A stretch of DNA of 64,000 bases. It comes from Enterovibrio norvegicus_B. GTDB taxonomy: Bacteria > Pseudomonadota > Gammaproteobacteria > Enterobacterales > Vibrionaceae. The position numbers and the translations under genes are program-made. Location of the stretch: the NCBI RefSeq assembly GCF_002876705.1, contig NZ_MDAG01000025.1:1-64000 (forward strand), given 5' to 3'. Numbering within the stretch: position 1 is the first letter of the stretch; every line of letters starts with the position of its first letter. Positions 7,500 through 16,206 of this stretch are shown here, one piece after another. The notes under the pieces are model-generated. The model worked only from the letters and a program-made list of their open reading frames with translations. It made no database searches and had not been told where the DNA came from.

Positions 7500-9287
7500 T
7501 TATTGGTTTATCGGTGCTGTGGCTTGCTTAAGCCACATTAAGTCTTCACCTTCGAGAGACGGACTCACGTCTTGCCATACTTTCTGGTGGTAATCGTTCC
7601 ACCATGTGACTTCACTGTCAGTCAGCAATGAAACGTCAACGAGTCTGCGATCAATCGGTGCGCGGGTCAGTGATTCAAAACCCAGCACCGTCATATCACC
7701 TTTCGTTGGCACTTCCACGACGATTTCCAAGTTCTCAATGCGGATACCGAATGCGTCTGCGCGGTAGTAACCAGGCTCATTCGAAAGCACCATACCCGGA
7801 AGCAATGCGACGGTGTTTGGCGCTTTTGAGATACGTTGAGGGCCTTCATGCACGCTAAGGAAGTGACCGACGCCATGGCCTGTGCCGTGGTCGTAATCAA
7901 AACCGTGCGCCCATAGGTGTTGACGGGCAAGTGCATCTAATTGGCTGCCACTGGTGCCTTTCGGGAAGCGTGCTGTACCCAATGCGATATGGCCTTTCAA
8001 TACCAAGGTGAACGCGGTTTTCACTTCTTCTGAGCATTCACCAATGGAAATGGTGCGCGTGATGTCGGTGGTGCCATCTGGGTACTGACCACCTGAATCC
8101 ACCAAATACACGTTGTTAAGCTCAAGCTCACCCGGCTTTGGTTGGTTTAGGTGATTGTAATGACACATTGCTGCGTTTCCGCCTGCGGCAGATATAGTGT
8201 CAAAGCTCAAATCGGCAAGGGTGTCATCTTTTTCACGGAAGCTGAGAAGCGTGTCAGAAAGCTCGGCCTCATTAGGAAGGCTTCCCGCTGCAACTTGTGC
8301 ATCGACCCATGCGAGGAAGCGGCTCACTGCAACACCGTCGCGAATGTGGCAGGCTTTGATACCTGCGATTTCAGTGCTGTTTTTAGCGGCTTTTGGCAGC
8401 ATGCAGGGATCGGCGGCATGCACGATGTTCGCGCCATGTTGGGTAAGTACTTGGCTTGCCCATGCATTGCTTGTTTGTGGATCAACCAAGACTGTCTTTC
8501 CGCTCAAAGAGGCTAAAGAAGCTTCGAGAGCGTCAGGTGCTTGAACGGAAACACCCTTTCCAACATGTGCAGCGAAAGCGTTTGGCAGGCGAGCAGGGTC
8601 GATGAAAAAGGTCACGTTACCGTTGGCTTTGATTAAAGCGCTTGAAAGTAACACGGGCAGGCGCGATACATCGCCGCCGCGGATATTAAGCAGCCAACAA
8701 ATGCTATCAAGCTGACTTAACAGTGCTGCGTCTGCGCCTGATGTTGCAAGGGCTTGACCGATGACGTGACGTTTGTCTTCACAGCTCTGACCCACAAAAT
8801 TATTGCCCATCAATCGTGCGTCGGTAAGCAAAGGGGCTGGACGATCATGCCACAAGGTATCTATAGGGTTGCTTTCGATGGGAATGAGTTCGAGGGCACC
8901 GTCTACCACGGATTCCGCTTGTGCGAGCCAATTTGCGCTGTGAAGGCGCGGGTCAACGGCCACTTTGCTGCCAAGTGGCAATGTATTAAGTAGCCACTGC
9001 AGTGCCGGCTCTTCAATCAGATGGCGGTATTCAAAGGTATCCGCAGGGACTTGCTTACGCACTTGCACCGTGTAGCGACCATCGACAAACATCGCCGCGT
9101 TTTCGCGAGTGATCACCGCTGCGCCTGCCGAGCCTGTAAATCCTGTTACCCAGAGGAGGCGTTCGTTGTGTTCAGGAATGTATTCGCCAAGAAATTCGTC
9201 TTCATGTGGGATGATCAGCGCGTCCAGAGACTGGTCATCTAGCCAACGTCGTAAAGCCTCGACGCGTTCAGCAGTCGTAGTGTGCAT
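7500..9287 (-). CDS. Aminopeptidase P family (Xaa-Pro aminopeptidase), M24
   Basis: A cytosolic metallopeptidase of 595 residues that should release N-terminal residues preceding proline. It has the three-part layout of the long aminopeptidase P type: two creatinase-N-like domains and a C-terminal M24 pita-bread domain. The dinuclear-metal ligands are in VDSGGQYPDGTTDITRT, the GTGHGVGHFLSVHEGP histidine region and NEPGYYRADAFGIRIEN. ATG 9287 is chosen over the longer frame to 9392 because it begins at the family start MHTTTAERV and has AGGACG upstream. It converges with the small lipoprotein gene. Confidence 0.93.
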   Translation of the reverse strand: MHTTTAERVEALRRWLDDQSLDALIIPHEDEFLGEYIPEHNERLLWVTGFTGSAGAAVITRENAAMFVDGRYTVQVRKQVPADTFEYRHLIEEPALQWLLNTLPLGSKVAVDPRLHSANWLAQAESVVDGALELIPIESNPIDTLWHDRPAPLLTDARLMGNNFVGQSCEDKRHVIGQALATSGADAALLSQLDSICWLLNIRGGDVSRLPVLLSSALIKANGNVTFFIDPARLPNAFAAHVGKGVSVQAPDALEASLASLSGKTVLVDPQTSNAWASQVLTQHGANIVHAADPCMLPKAAKNSTEIAGIKACHIRDGVAVSRFLAWVDAQVAAGSLPNEAELSDTLLSFREKDDTLADLSFDTISAAGGNAAMCHYNHLNQPKPGELELNNVYLVDSGGQYPDGTTDITRTISIGECSEEVKTAFTLVLKGHIALGTARFPKGTSGSQLDALARQHLWAHGFDYDHGTGHGVGHFLSVHEGPQRISKAPNTVALLPGMVLSNEPGYYRADAFGIRIENLEIVVEVPTKGDMTVLGFESLTRAPIDRRLVDVSLLTDSEVTWWNDYHQKVWQDVSPSLEGEDLMWLKQATAPINQ

Positions 9288-9366
9288 GTATCGTCCTATT
9301 ATTATCTGTTTGAATGATCGTAACGTTCTAAATGGGTTGAAACCCTGTGGTTTCTTAACCTCTACG

Positions 9367-10335
9367 CTATCTGTTTTCCTCTGCCGCTGCAATTTCTGTC
9401 ATATGTCTGCAACGTGAAATAATTAACTCCCTTAACCAATGGTGCCCAGGATCGCTTTGTCGGCTTTGATGCCAAAACAAGGTGTATGCCATGGGAGGGA
9501 GAGGTTCTGGAAGCGTCAGCACCATCATGTCGAGTTGTTTGGCGACCGAATACGCAAAATGCGAGGGGGCAGTAAACACGAGATCGGTGTGCGTACAAAG
9601 GCTTGCCGCACTATTAAAGTCTGGCACATACATAGCGATATCCCGCTCAAGGCCTCGCTCAGCCAGTTTATAGTCTAGTAACCAACGATCACTGCCATCA
9701 CACCGAACTTGCACATGCCGCTGTTTCAAGTAGGTGTCCATGTTCCAGTCAGCACTAAGAATCGGGTGGTCTTTCCTTACGATGACACGTTGCTGATCTT
9801 GATAGAGTTCTTCATAGATAATGCCCTTTGGTGGCATCAGCGTCAGCATGGCATCCGCAGGGTTTAGGTCTTTCCCTGTGATGCCAAAGTCGACTTCTCC
9901 TCTCGCCATGGCATCAAAGGTATGCGGTCCCCATGCTTCTGTGTCTAACGTGATGGATGGCGCGGCATCAAGAATTTCACTGAGAAAGCGAGGAAGCAAC
10001 AACGGATACGCGCTTTCAACCAAGGCAAAATGAAAGCGACGGTCGCTGGTTGCTGGACTGAATTCGTCGGTCACTGTTAACCCTTCGATATGGCCAAGTA
10101 AATTCTTCAGTCCTGCCTTTAAAGAAATGGCCTTCGGGGTGGGGTGAAGCCCTCGCGAAGTGCGGTTAAACAGTGGGTCATCAAACTGCGTACGTAATTT
10201 TGCGAGGTTCTTACTTACCGCGGATTGGCTAAGGTTCAACCTTTGTGCTGCGCGCGTGACGTTGCATTCTTCGATCAATACATGGAGGCAAATCAGGAGG
10301 CTGAGATCGTAACGAAGCAACTGGTTGAGGTTCAT
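9367..10335 (-). CDS. LysR-family transcriptional regulator
   Basis: A 322-residue LysR-type regulator. The N-terminal winged helix-turn-helix covers about residues 8-67 (NVTRAAQRLNLSQSAVSKNL, then DDPLFNRTSRGLHPT) and is followed by a periplasmic-binding-like effector domain. The start MNLNQLLRYD is preferred over an upstream frame start at 10380. It is divergent from the MFS exporter at 10436 with 100 bp between, so it probably controls that gene; the inducer is unknown. Confidence 0.92.
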   Translation of the reverse strand: MNLNQLLRYDLSLLICLHVLIEECNVTRAAQRLNLSQSAVSKNLAKLRTQFDDPLFNRTSRGLHPTPKAISLKAGLKNLLGHIEGLTVTDEFSPATSDRRFHFALVESAYPLLLPRFLSEILDAAPSITLDTEAWGPHTFDAMARGEVDFGITGKDLNPADAMLTLMPPKGIIYEELYQDQQRVIVRKDHPILSADWNMDTYLKQRHVQVRCDGSDRWLLDYKLAERGLERDIAMYVPDFNSAASLCTHTDLVFTAPSHFAYSVAKQLDMMVLTLPEPLPPMAYTLFWHQSRQSDPGHHWLRELIISRCRHMTEIAAAEENR

Positions 10336-10435
10336 TAAGTGATATTCCAAATGGTCATGTCTAACCTGAATATAAACCATTTTTGTTCATATCTGAATGC
10401 GACTACACTCCGCGTTAAATAATCAGGAGTACGTT

Positions 10436-11632
10436 ATGTCCGCCCCTTCTTCAAAACCTGATAGTCGCCTTGTTGCGTTAATGGTCTTGCTGGTGCTTTT
10501 CAGCCCACTGGCTATTGATATCTATCTACCTGCTATGCCGCTAATGGCCACTGAATTTGATGTCGCGCCAACGCGTATTCAAGACACCATTTCATGGTTC
10601 TTGGTGAGCCTCGGTGTGGGTCAACTCTTGGCAGGCCCATTGGCTGATCGCTTTGGCCGTCGTCCTGTTGCTATGGCAGGCATTGCGATTTATGCCGTTA
10701 GCTCAGGCATGGCATGGGTAGCTCAATCACTCGACGCACTCTTAATTGCCCGATTACTGCAAGGTGCGGGTGCTTGCGCAACGTCTGTGTGTGCATTTGC
10801 GGCGGTTCGAGACAGCTTTGGTGCGAAAAAAAGCGGCCAAATGATCAGCTACCTTAACGGTGCTATCTGTTTTATTCCTGCGCTTGCGCCACTTCTCGGT
10901 AGTTGGCTTACGCACATGTTCGGCTGGCGTTCAAATTTCAGTTTCATGATGGCGTATGCGGTTGTGGCATTTGTGTTGGTGATGACGCTGTTCCGTGAAA
11001 CCCGACCAGCAGACACCGATACCAGTGGTCGCCTACTAAGCCCTTCACGTTATTGGCAAGTGCTTAAAGAGCCTGTGTTTGTTTACCATGCGGTACTTTG
11101 CTTGCTGGCGATGTCTGTCATTCTTGCGTATGTCACCTCGGCACCCGTGAGATTGATTTCGGAACTTGGCTTATCCATGGAAGCCTTCACCTTGTGGTTT
11201 GGTACCAATGCGGCCTTCAATATTTTCGCGTCAATGACAGCGCCAAAAGTCATCGAAAAATTTGGCAGTCGTAAAACACTGAATGCAGGCATGGTGACCT
11301 TGTTGTTTGCGGGCTGCTTGATGGCGGCATTGAGTGGCACACAACAGGCGTGGGCATTTATGTTGCCAGTGATTGTGTCTTCATTTGGTTTTGCGTGGAT
11401 CTTAGGTTCAGCCGCAGGTAAAGCCCTTGAGCCATTTGGTCAGCGCGCAGGTACGGCCGCGGCATTGTTGGGTTTATTCCAAATGAGTGGCGCTGGCACC
11501 TTGGTGAGTTTGACACAACGTGCTGGTTTGAGTGAGCCGCACTTACTGGTCTTCCACATGCTGTTACTAGCACCAGGCCTATTTGTTCTTTGGTCATCAG
11601 CCGGTAAGCGCTGGCACACGGCTGAATGCTAA
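10436..11632 (+). CDS. Bcr/CflA-type MFS multidrug exporter
   Basis: A 398-residue, 12-helix major facilitator transporter of the Bcr/CflA drug:H+ antiporter group. Visible marks are FSPLAIDIYLPAMPLM in helix 1 (typical of Bcr/CflA) and the MFS loop 2-3 signature GPLADRFGRRPVA. ATG 10436 has CAGGAG upstream; the longer frame from 10397 would read through the regulatory gap. The divergent LysR gene is the likely regulator. Substrate unknown. Confidence 0.9.
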   Translation: MSAPSSKPDSRLVALMVLLVLFSPLAIDIYLPAMPLMATEFDVAPTRIQDTISWFLVSLGVGQLLAGPLADRFGRRPVAMAGIAIYAVSSGMAWVAQSLDALLIARLLQGAGACATSVCAFAAVRDSFGAKKSGQMISYLNGAICFIPALAPLLGSWLTHMFGWRSNFSFMMAYAVVAFVLVMTLFRETRPADTDTSGRLLSPSRYWQVLKEPVFVYHAVLCLLAMSVILAYVTSAPVRLISELGLSMEAFTLWFGTNAAFNIFASMTAPKVIEKFGSRKTLNAGMVTLLFAGCLMAALSGTQQAWAFMLPVIVSSFGFAWILGSAAGKALEPFGQRAGTAAALLGLFQMSGAGTLVSLTQRAGLSEPHLLVFHMLLLAPGLFVLWSSAGKRWHTAEC

Positions 11633-11713
11633 TCCTGCTGACTAAGTGTTAAAGAATACAAAATGATAAGACGCGAAAAGCGCAGGGTCTCGACAACCCA
11701 ATAACAAATCTTC

Positions 11714-11747
11714 GCCCGCCAATTCTTATTGTGCGGGCATTTTTTTG
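11714..11747 (+). terminator. Rho-independent terminator after the MFS exporter
   Basis: The stem GCCCGC (11714-11719)/GCGGGC (11733-11738) is followed by about nine T/TG bases. It lies 80 bp after the exporter stop and before the 96-residue orphan. Confidence 0.75.
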
Positions 11748-11830
11748 TTGCTTAATAAGCAAAGGGAGTATATTTAGTGTGCAACCTTTTCCTTTCCACC
11801 CCTACATACACTAATAGGCAGTCATAATTT

Positions 11831-12121
11831 ATGTCGATGTCGACAATCGAATTAGCACGTCATCTGGAAATGCTTGAAGAATCGCCAGAGAAAATGATGT
11901 TCGGAAAACTTCTTACTGAATTAAGCGGTATGAGTGAAGAACGTGTTCAGCGTGCAGCACGCCAAGTGCCTATCAGCGGTCTACGTGAACTGGTACATCA
12001 GTTCAATAAAGTGATTCACGACCGTCGTGGTGAGCGCGTTCAAGAGCTTGCGCAAGAAATGGCTAATGATGGCATTTCAGCAGAAGAGCTGCGCCAGTAT
12101 TTAGCGCAGCGTACTCGCTAA
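11831..12121 (+). CDS. Conserved-looking 96-aa acidic helical protein, unknown
   Basis: I cannot name this gene. The 96-residue product is almost entirely charged helix. The second half (FNKVIHDRRGERVQELAQEM, then NDGISAEELRQYL) resembles the coiled-coil and xGISxEEL linker of H-NS-like oligomerisation domains, but no AT-hook DNA-binding domain follows. It may be an H-NS-type modulator or an unrelated helical adaptor; this is resemblance only. It has its own transcription unit and converges with the DMT permease. Confidence 0.75.
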   Translation: MSMSTIELARHLEMLEESPEKMMFGKLLTELSGMSEERVQRAARQVPISGLRELVHQFNKVIHDRRGERVQELAQEMANDGISAEELRQYLAQRTR

Positions 12122-12140
12122 TCTTAATTGTTACTCTGAA

Positions 12141-13019
12141 CTACGTTTTACTTTTTCGCTGTTGAACCAAAAGACCTGCAACAATCATTAACAATCCGAT
12201 CAGCGTTGTTGGATGGATTTGTTCGCCTATGATTGTGGTAAGCAGTAATAAAGAAATAAATGGCGAAATAAAAATGAGATTGCTGATACGTGCCGTATTT
12301 GAAGCCAATTTAATGGCATTTAACCAAAGCACGAAAGTGATCCCCATTTCGAACAAGCCAACATAGCTAACCGCTAACCAGCCTTGCCACGGAATGCCGC
12401 TCCAATCACTGGTATAAAGGCTCAGTCCAATCGAAAAGGGCAGTGACAGAAGAAAACCAAGCAGTAGACCTATAACCGGGTCAGCTTGGTTTTTTGCATT
12501 TAAAATCCAATACCCGGCCCACAGTAACGTTGATAATAGCGCTAGCCCAACGCCTAATGGGCTGTCAAAGTTCAACGCAAATACATCCCCTTTGGTCGCG
12601 ATCACCACCACACCTGCATAGCCAAGTACTGCAGCAATCCAATCTTGTTTACGGATTTTTTGGCCCATAAAAATGGCCGCCATCAGTGTGAGCGTAATTG
12701 CCCAGCTGTAATTAAGGGGTTGGGCTTGAGAGGCGGGCAACAAATCGTAGGCTTTAAAAAGCACCAAGTAATAAACCAGTGGGTTAATTAAACCCAACAT
12801 CAAATAATACAGTGGGCGCTTCGACAGTGTGGCTGCGAGCGTGTTCAGTGTGCCTTTCCATGCCGCAATTGCCGCAAGAGACAGGGCTGACACGACACTC
12901 GCTGCGGCAAGCATTTGGATGGGGTCCATGTAAGTGAGGGTGATCTTGAAGGCTGTTGCGACGGTTGACCACAGCAACACCGCAGCCAATCCGTAGCCGA
13001 TCGCAAGGCGGTCGTTCAT
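12141..13019 (-). CDS. EamA/DMT-superfamily permease
   Basis: A 292-residue inner-membrane protein with ten predicted helices in two EamA repeats (about 5-140 and 150-288). The YGLAAVLLWSTVATAFK start and the ITFVLWLNAIKLASNTARISNLIFISP stretch are typical of the drug/metabolite transporter group that exports amino acids or metabolites. Substrate unknown. It converges with the 96-aa orphan and diverges from rmuC. Confidence 0.88.
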   Translation of the reverse strand: MNDRLAIGYGLAAVLLWSTVATAFKITLTYMDPIQMLAAASVVSALSLAAIAAWKGTLNTLAATLSKRPLYYLMLGLINPLVYYLVLFKAYDLLPASQAQPLNYSWAITLTLMAAIFMGQKIRKQDWIAAVLGYAGVVVIATKGDVFALNFDSPLGVGLALLSTLLWAGYWILNAKNQADPVIGLLLGFLLSLPFSIGLSLYTSDWSGIPWQGWLAVSYVGLFEMGITFVLWLNAIKLASNTARISNLIFISPFISLLLLTTIIGEQIHPTTLIGLLMIVAGLLVQQRKSKT

Positions 13020-13084
13020 GACGAATCATTCCATTGAGAAAGAGAGAGCATGCAGTCTAGAGCAATCGGTGACCATTAGAAAAG

Positions 13085-13100
13085 CTGGACATTTATCCAG
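13085..13100. promoter_or_regulatory. Candidate LexA box before rmuC
   Basis: The palindrome CTGG-N8-CCAG (CTGGACATTTATCCAG) has the CTGN-N8-NCAG geometry of gammaproteobacterial LexA sites and lies 52 bp before the rmuC start. It differs from the consensus CTGT-N8-ACAG in both inner half-site bases, so the call is tentative. Confidence 0.45.
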
Positions 13101-13152
13101 TGTCTTATTAGCCTTCAATACTGGTTATGGCGTGAAATGAAAAGGTTATCGC

Positions 13153-14667
13153 ATGCAGATAGAAAGCCTGCTTTCGGATGGAATGATTTGGGCTGCAGCA
13201 GGCGCTGGAGTCACGGCGATTGTTGGCACAATATTTCATCGGCTCTCACAGCGAAACCTTCGCGATCTGATGATGCAGCAACAAGAAGCCGATGAGAAAA
13301 TCAGCCAATCCACTATTTTACGTCTTGAAGCCGAAACGCGCACCTTGCAGGGTGAGCTCGATGGCATGGACTTAGAGCGTGACCGATTGAGCAATGAACT
13401 TCGAAACCAATATGGCAAGCTGACTGCCGCGGCGGAAAAACTGCGTCAGATGGACATTATCCGCAGTGAAAAAGACCAGCTGACTGACACCGTTGAAACC
13501 CTTCGAGACCACAAAGCCGCGTTAGAACTTTCTCTTCGAGAGCAACAAACCCGTACAGAAGAACAACTTGAAGCCGCTGATGCAAAAATTCGATTGCTTG
13601 AAGGTGCGGAAGAGCGTTTGCGTGTTCAGTTTGAAAGCTTAGCGAACAAAGTGTTTGACCATAAAACCCGCACCGTGGATGAGCAGAACCGTCAGAGTTT
13701 AGAAAGCTTACTCGGGCCACTGAAAAGCCAACTTGAAGGCTTTCATAAACAAGTCTCGGACAGTTTTGGCGAACAAGCCAAAGAGCGCCACACCCTGATC
13801 CATGAAATCAAAAGCCTGCAGAAATTGAATGAAGACATGACCCGAGAAGCGGTGAACCTCACTCAAGCATTAAAAGGCGACAATAAGCAGCAAGGAAACT
13901 GGGGCGAAGTGGTGCTTGCACGTGTGCTGGAAGAATCAGGATTACGTGAAGGGCATGAATACCAAACGCAGGTCAGCCTCGAAAATGAACAAGGCAAGCG
14001 ATATCAGCCGGATGTGATAGTGCGTCTACCCCAAGGGAAAGACGTAGTTATCGACGCCAAAATGGCGCTGGTGGCTTACGAACGCTACTACCATGCGGAA
14101 ACATTAGCGGACAAAGACAGTGCTCTTCGAGAGCATGTAGCGGCGATTCGCGGGCATATCCGTGGCCTTGGGCGTAAAGATTATCATCAGCTTCACGGCA
14201 TTCAGAGTTTGGATTATGTGCTCATGTTTATTCCGGTTGAGCCAGCGTTCCAAATTGCCCTTGAAGCCGAGCCCTCATTGATTCGGGAAGCCCTCGATAA
14301 CAATATCATGCTTGTGAGTCCGACCACTTTGCTGGTGGCACTTCGTACCATCAATAATTTATGGCGGTATGAGCACCAAAACCAAAATGCCCGTTTAATT
14401 GCGGAAAAAGCCGCCAAGCTTTACGACAAAATTCGTTTGTTTGTCGTAGACATTGAAGTGCTGGGCGGTGCGTTGGACAAAGCGACCGACAGTTACCAAG
14501 GTGCGCTCAATAAGCTTTCAACTGGGCGCGGGAACATATTGCGTCAGGCGGAAGGCTTTAAAACGCTGGGTGTGGAAGTAAAACGGGATATTAGTGTGGC
14601 GATGCTAAAAAGAGATGCGTCAGACGATGAAGACGACGCGCCAGCCTTGTCGGCATCTCGTGATTAA
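13153..14667 (+). CDS. rmuC: DNA recombination protein RmuC
   Basis: RmuC limits inversions at short inverted repeats and is thought to be a membrane-tethered nuclease-like protein. The 504-residue product has an N-terminal membrane helix (about 12-28), a long coiled coil (about 35-180) and the RmuC nuclease-fold domain (about 200-460) with GNWGEVVLARVLEESGL and DVVIDAKMAL, where the Asp/Lys of the PD-(D/E)xK-like site sit. A LexA-like palindrome upstream suggests SOS control. Confidence 0.94.
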   Translation: MQIESLLSDGMIWAAAGAGVTAIVGTIFHRLSQRNLRDLMMQQQEADEKISQSTILRLEAETRTLQGELDGMDLERDRLSNELRNQYGKLTAAAEKLRQMDIIRSEKDQLTDTVETLRDHKAALELSLREQQTRTEEQLEAADAKIRLLEGAEERLRVQFESLANKVFDHKTRTVDEQNRQSLESLLGPLKSQLEGFHKQVSDSFGEQAKERHTLIHEIKSLQKLNEDMTREAVNLTQALKGDNKQQGNWGEVVLARVLEESGLREGHEYQTQVSLENEQGKRYQPDVIVRLPQGKDVVIDAKMALVAYERYYHAETLADKDSALREHVAAIRGHIRGLGRKDYHQLHGIQSLDYVLMFIPVEPAFQIALEAEPSLIREALDNNIMLVSPTTLLVALRTINNLWRYEHQNQNARLIAEKAAKLYDKIRLFVVDIEVLGGALDKATDSYQGALNKLSTGRGNILRQAEGFKTLGVEVKRDISVAMLKRDASDDEDDAPALSASRD

Positions 14668-14784
14668 GCCTGACCTCTTATCCGCGGCACGAACCGCTTT
14701 TCGCCTTTGTGGGTATAAAGTACACTAAGCAGCAAAAATAACGGGCATTTTCTTAGCACGTCCGCTATTACTCAGGGGTTTACG

Positions 14785-15564
14785 ATGACAGATACGACAC
14801 AGGGCGTGACGCAAGACGCGGATCAGAATACCACTCACTTTGGCTTTCAAACGATCGCCAAAGAAGACAAAGTCAGCATGGTGGCGAATGTCTTCCATAA
14901 TGTGGCGGCTAAATACGACATCATGAATGATGTTATGTCTATGGGTATTCATCGGATTTGGAAACGCTTCACCATCGATTGCAGTGGTGTGCGTCCAGGT
15001 CACCGCGTGTTGGACTTGGCTGGTGGAACCGGCGATCTGACAGCAAAATTTTCCCGCATCGTCGGTGATAAAGGTCAGGTGATTTTGGCTGATATCAACA
15101 ACTCGATGCTCAATGTTGGCCGCGATAAACTGCGTGACATCGGCATTGTTGGCAACGTGAATTACGTGCAAGCCAACGCCGAAGAATTGCCATTCCCAGA
15201 CGATTATTTTGACTGCATCACCATTGGTTTTGGTTTGCGTAACGTCACCGACAAAGACAAAGCATTGCGCTCTATGTATCGGGTGTTGAAACCCGGTGGC
15301 CGCTTGTTGGTGCTGGAATTCTCAAAGCCAATCGTAGAACCACTGTCGAAAGTGTACGACGCCTACTCCTTCCACCTGTTGCCGAAAATGGGCGAACTCA
15401 TTGCTAACGATGCGGAAAGCTACCGCTATCTTGCAGAGTCTATTCGCATGCACCCAGATCAAGAAACCTTGAAAGGGATGATGGAAGATGCCGGTTTCGA
15501 GCAAACGAAATATTTCAACCTGACCGGTGGCATTGTTGCCTTGCACCGCGGTTACAAATTCTAA
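14785..15564 (+). CDS. ubiE: Ubiquinone/menaquinone C-methyltransferase UbiE
   Basis: A class I SAM methyltransferase that methylates the quinone ring in both ubiquinone and menaquinone synthesis. In 259 residues it shows KYDIMNDVMSMGIHR, the SAM loop VLDLAGGTGDLT and the family signature GFGLRNVTDKDKAL. ubiJ follows after 9 bp and ubiB overlaps ubiJ, the conserved ubiEJB cluster. Confidence 0.97.
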   Translation: MTDTTQGVTQDADQNTTHFGFQTIAKEDKVSMVANVFHNVAAKYDIMNDVMSMGIHRIWKRFTIDCSGVRPGHRVLDLAGGTGDLTAKFSRIVGDKGQVILADINNSMLNVGRDKLRDIGIVGNVNYVQANAEELPFPDDYFDCITIGFGLRNVTDKDKALRSMYRVLKPGGRLLVLEFSKPIVEPLSKVYDAYSFHLLPKMGELIANDAESYRYLAESIRMHPDQETLKGMMEDAGFEQTKYFNLTGGIVALHRGYKF

Positions 15565-15573
15565 GGTGCTGCT

Positions 15574-16206
15574 ATGCCACTCGATCCGTTAGTGACCGCC
15601 GTTGTCGAAACCAGCCTCAATACGCTGATCCGTCAAGACAGCGAGAGCCAACGCCGTTTAGCACGCCTAAAAGGTAAAGTGCTGCGCGTCAAACTGACCG
15701 ACATCAACAAACAGTTGGTGTTTGTGTTTAGTCAGCAAGTTGATGTGTTGGCCGCGTTTGAAGGTGAAGCCGATTGCGACCTTGCGCTTGCGGTTTCCGT
15801 GCTGCCTCAGCTAAAAGACAAAGCCAACCTGACCCGTTTGATCAAACAAGACAAACTGCATTTAGACGGTGATATCGACATTGCTCAGCATTTTTCTAGC
15901 TTGTTGAATGGGCTAAACCCAGACATTGCAGAGTGGTTGTCTCACTATACCGGTGATGTGGTTGCACATACCGTGGTGAGAACGGCACAACAAGGCATCG
16001 CGTTTCTCAAAGATGTCGGTAAGCGCCAGCAGCGTTATGCCGCAGAATTGGTGGTTGAAGAGTGGCGTTTAGCGCCCGGCGCATTGGAAGTCGCGTATTT
16101 CGCTGACCAAGTGGATGATGTGCAAAGCCATGCCTCGCGCCTTCAAGCACGTATTGATGCGTTTGAAAAAAAGTTAAACGTAGTCGCTAAGGTGGAGAGC
16201 GCATGA
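15574..16206 (+). CDS. ubiJ: Ubiquinone biosynthesis accessory factor UbiJ
   Basis: A 210-residue protein with an SCP2-like lipid-binding domain (about residues 18-120) and a C-terminal coiled coil (VDDVQSHASRLQARIDAFEKK). In E. coli UbiJ is part of the soluble Ubi complex and binds the hydrophobic quinone intermediates. Position between ubiE and ubiB, and the 4-bp ATGA overlap with ubiB, support the call. Confidence 0.93.
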   Translation: MPLDPLVTAVVETSLNTLIRQDSESQRRLARLKGKVLRVKLTDINKQLVFVFSQQVDVLAAFEGEADCDLALAVSVLPQLKDKANLTRLIKQDKLHLDGDIDIAQHFSSLLNGLNPDIAEWLSHYTGDVVAHTVVRTAQQGIAFLKDVGKRQQRYAAELVVEEWRLAPGALEVAYFADQVDDVQSHASRLQARIDAFEKKLNVVAKVESA

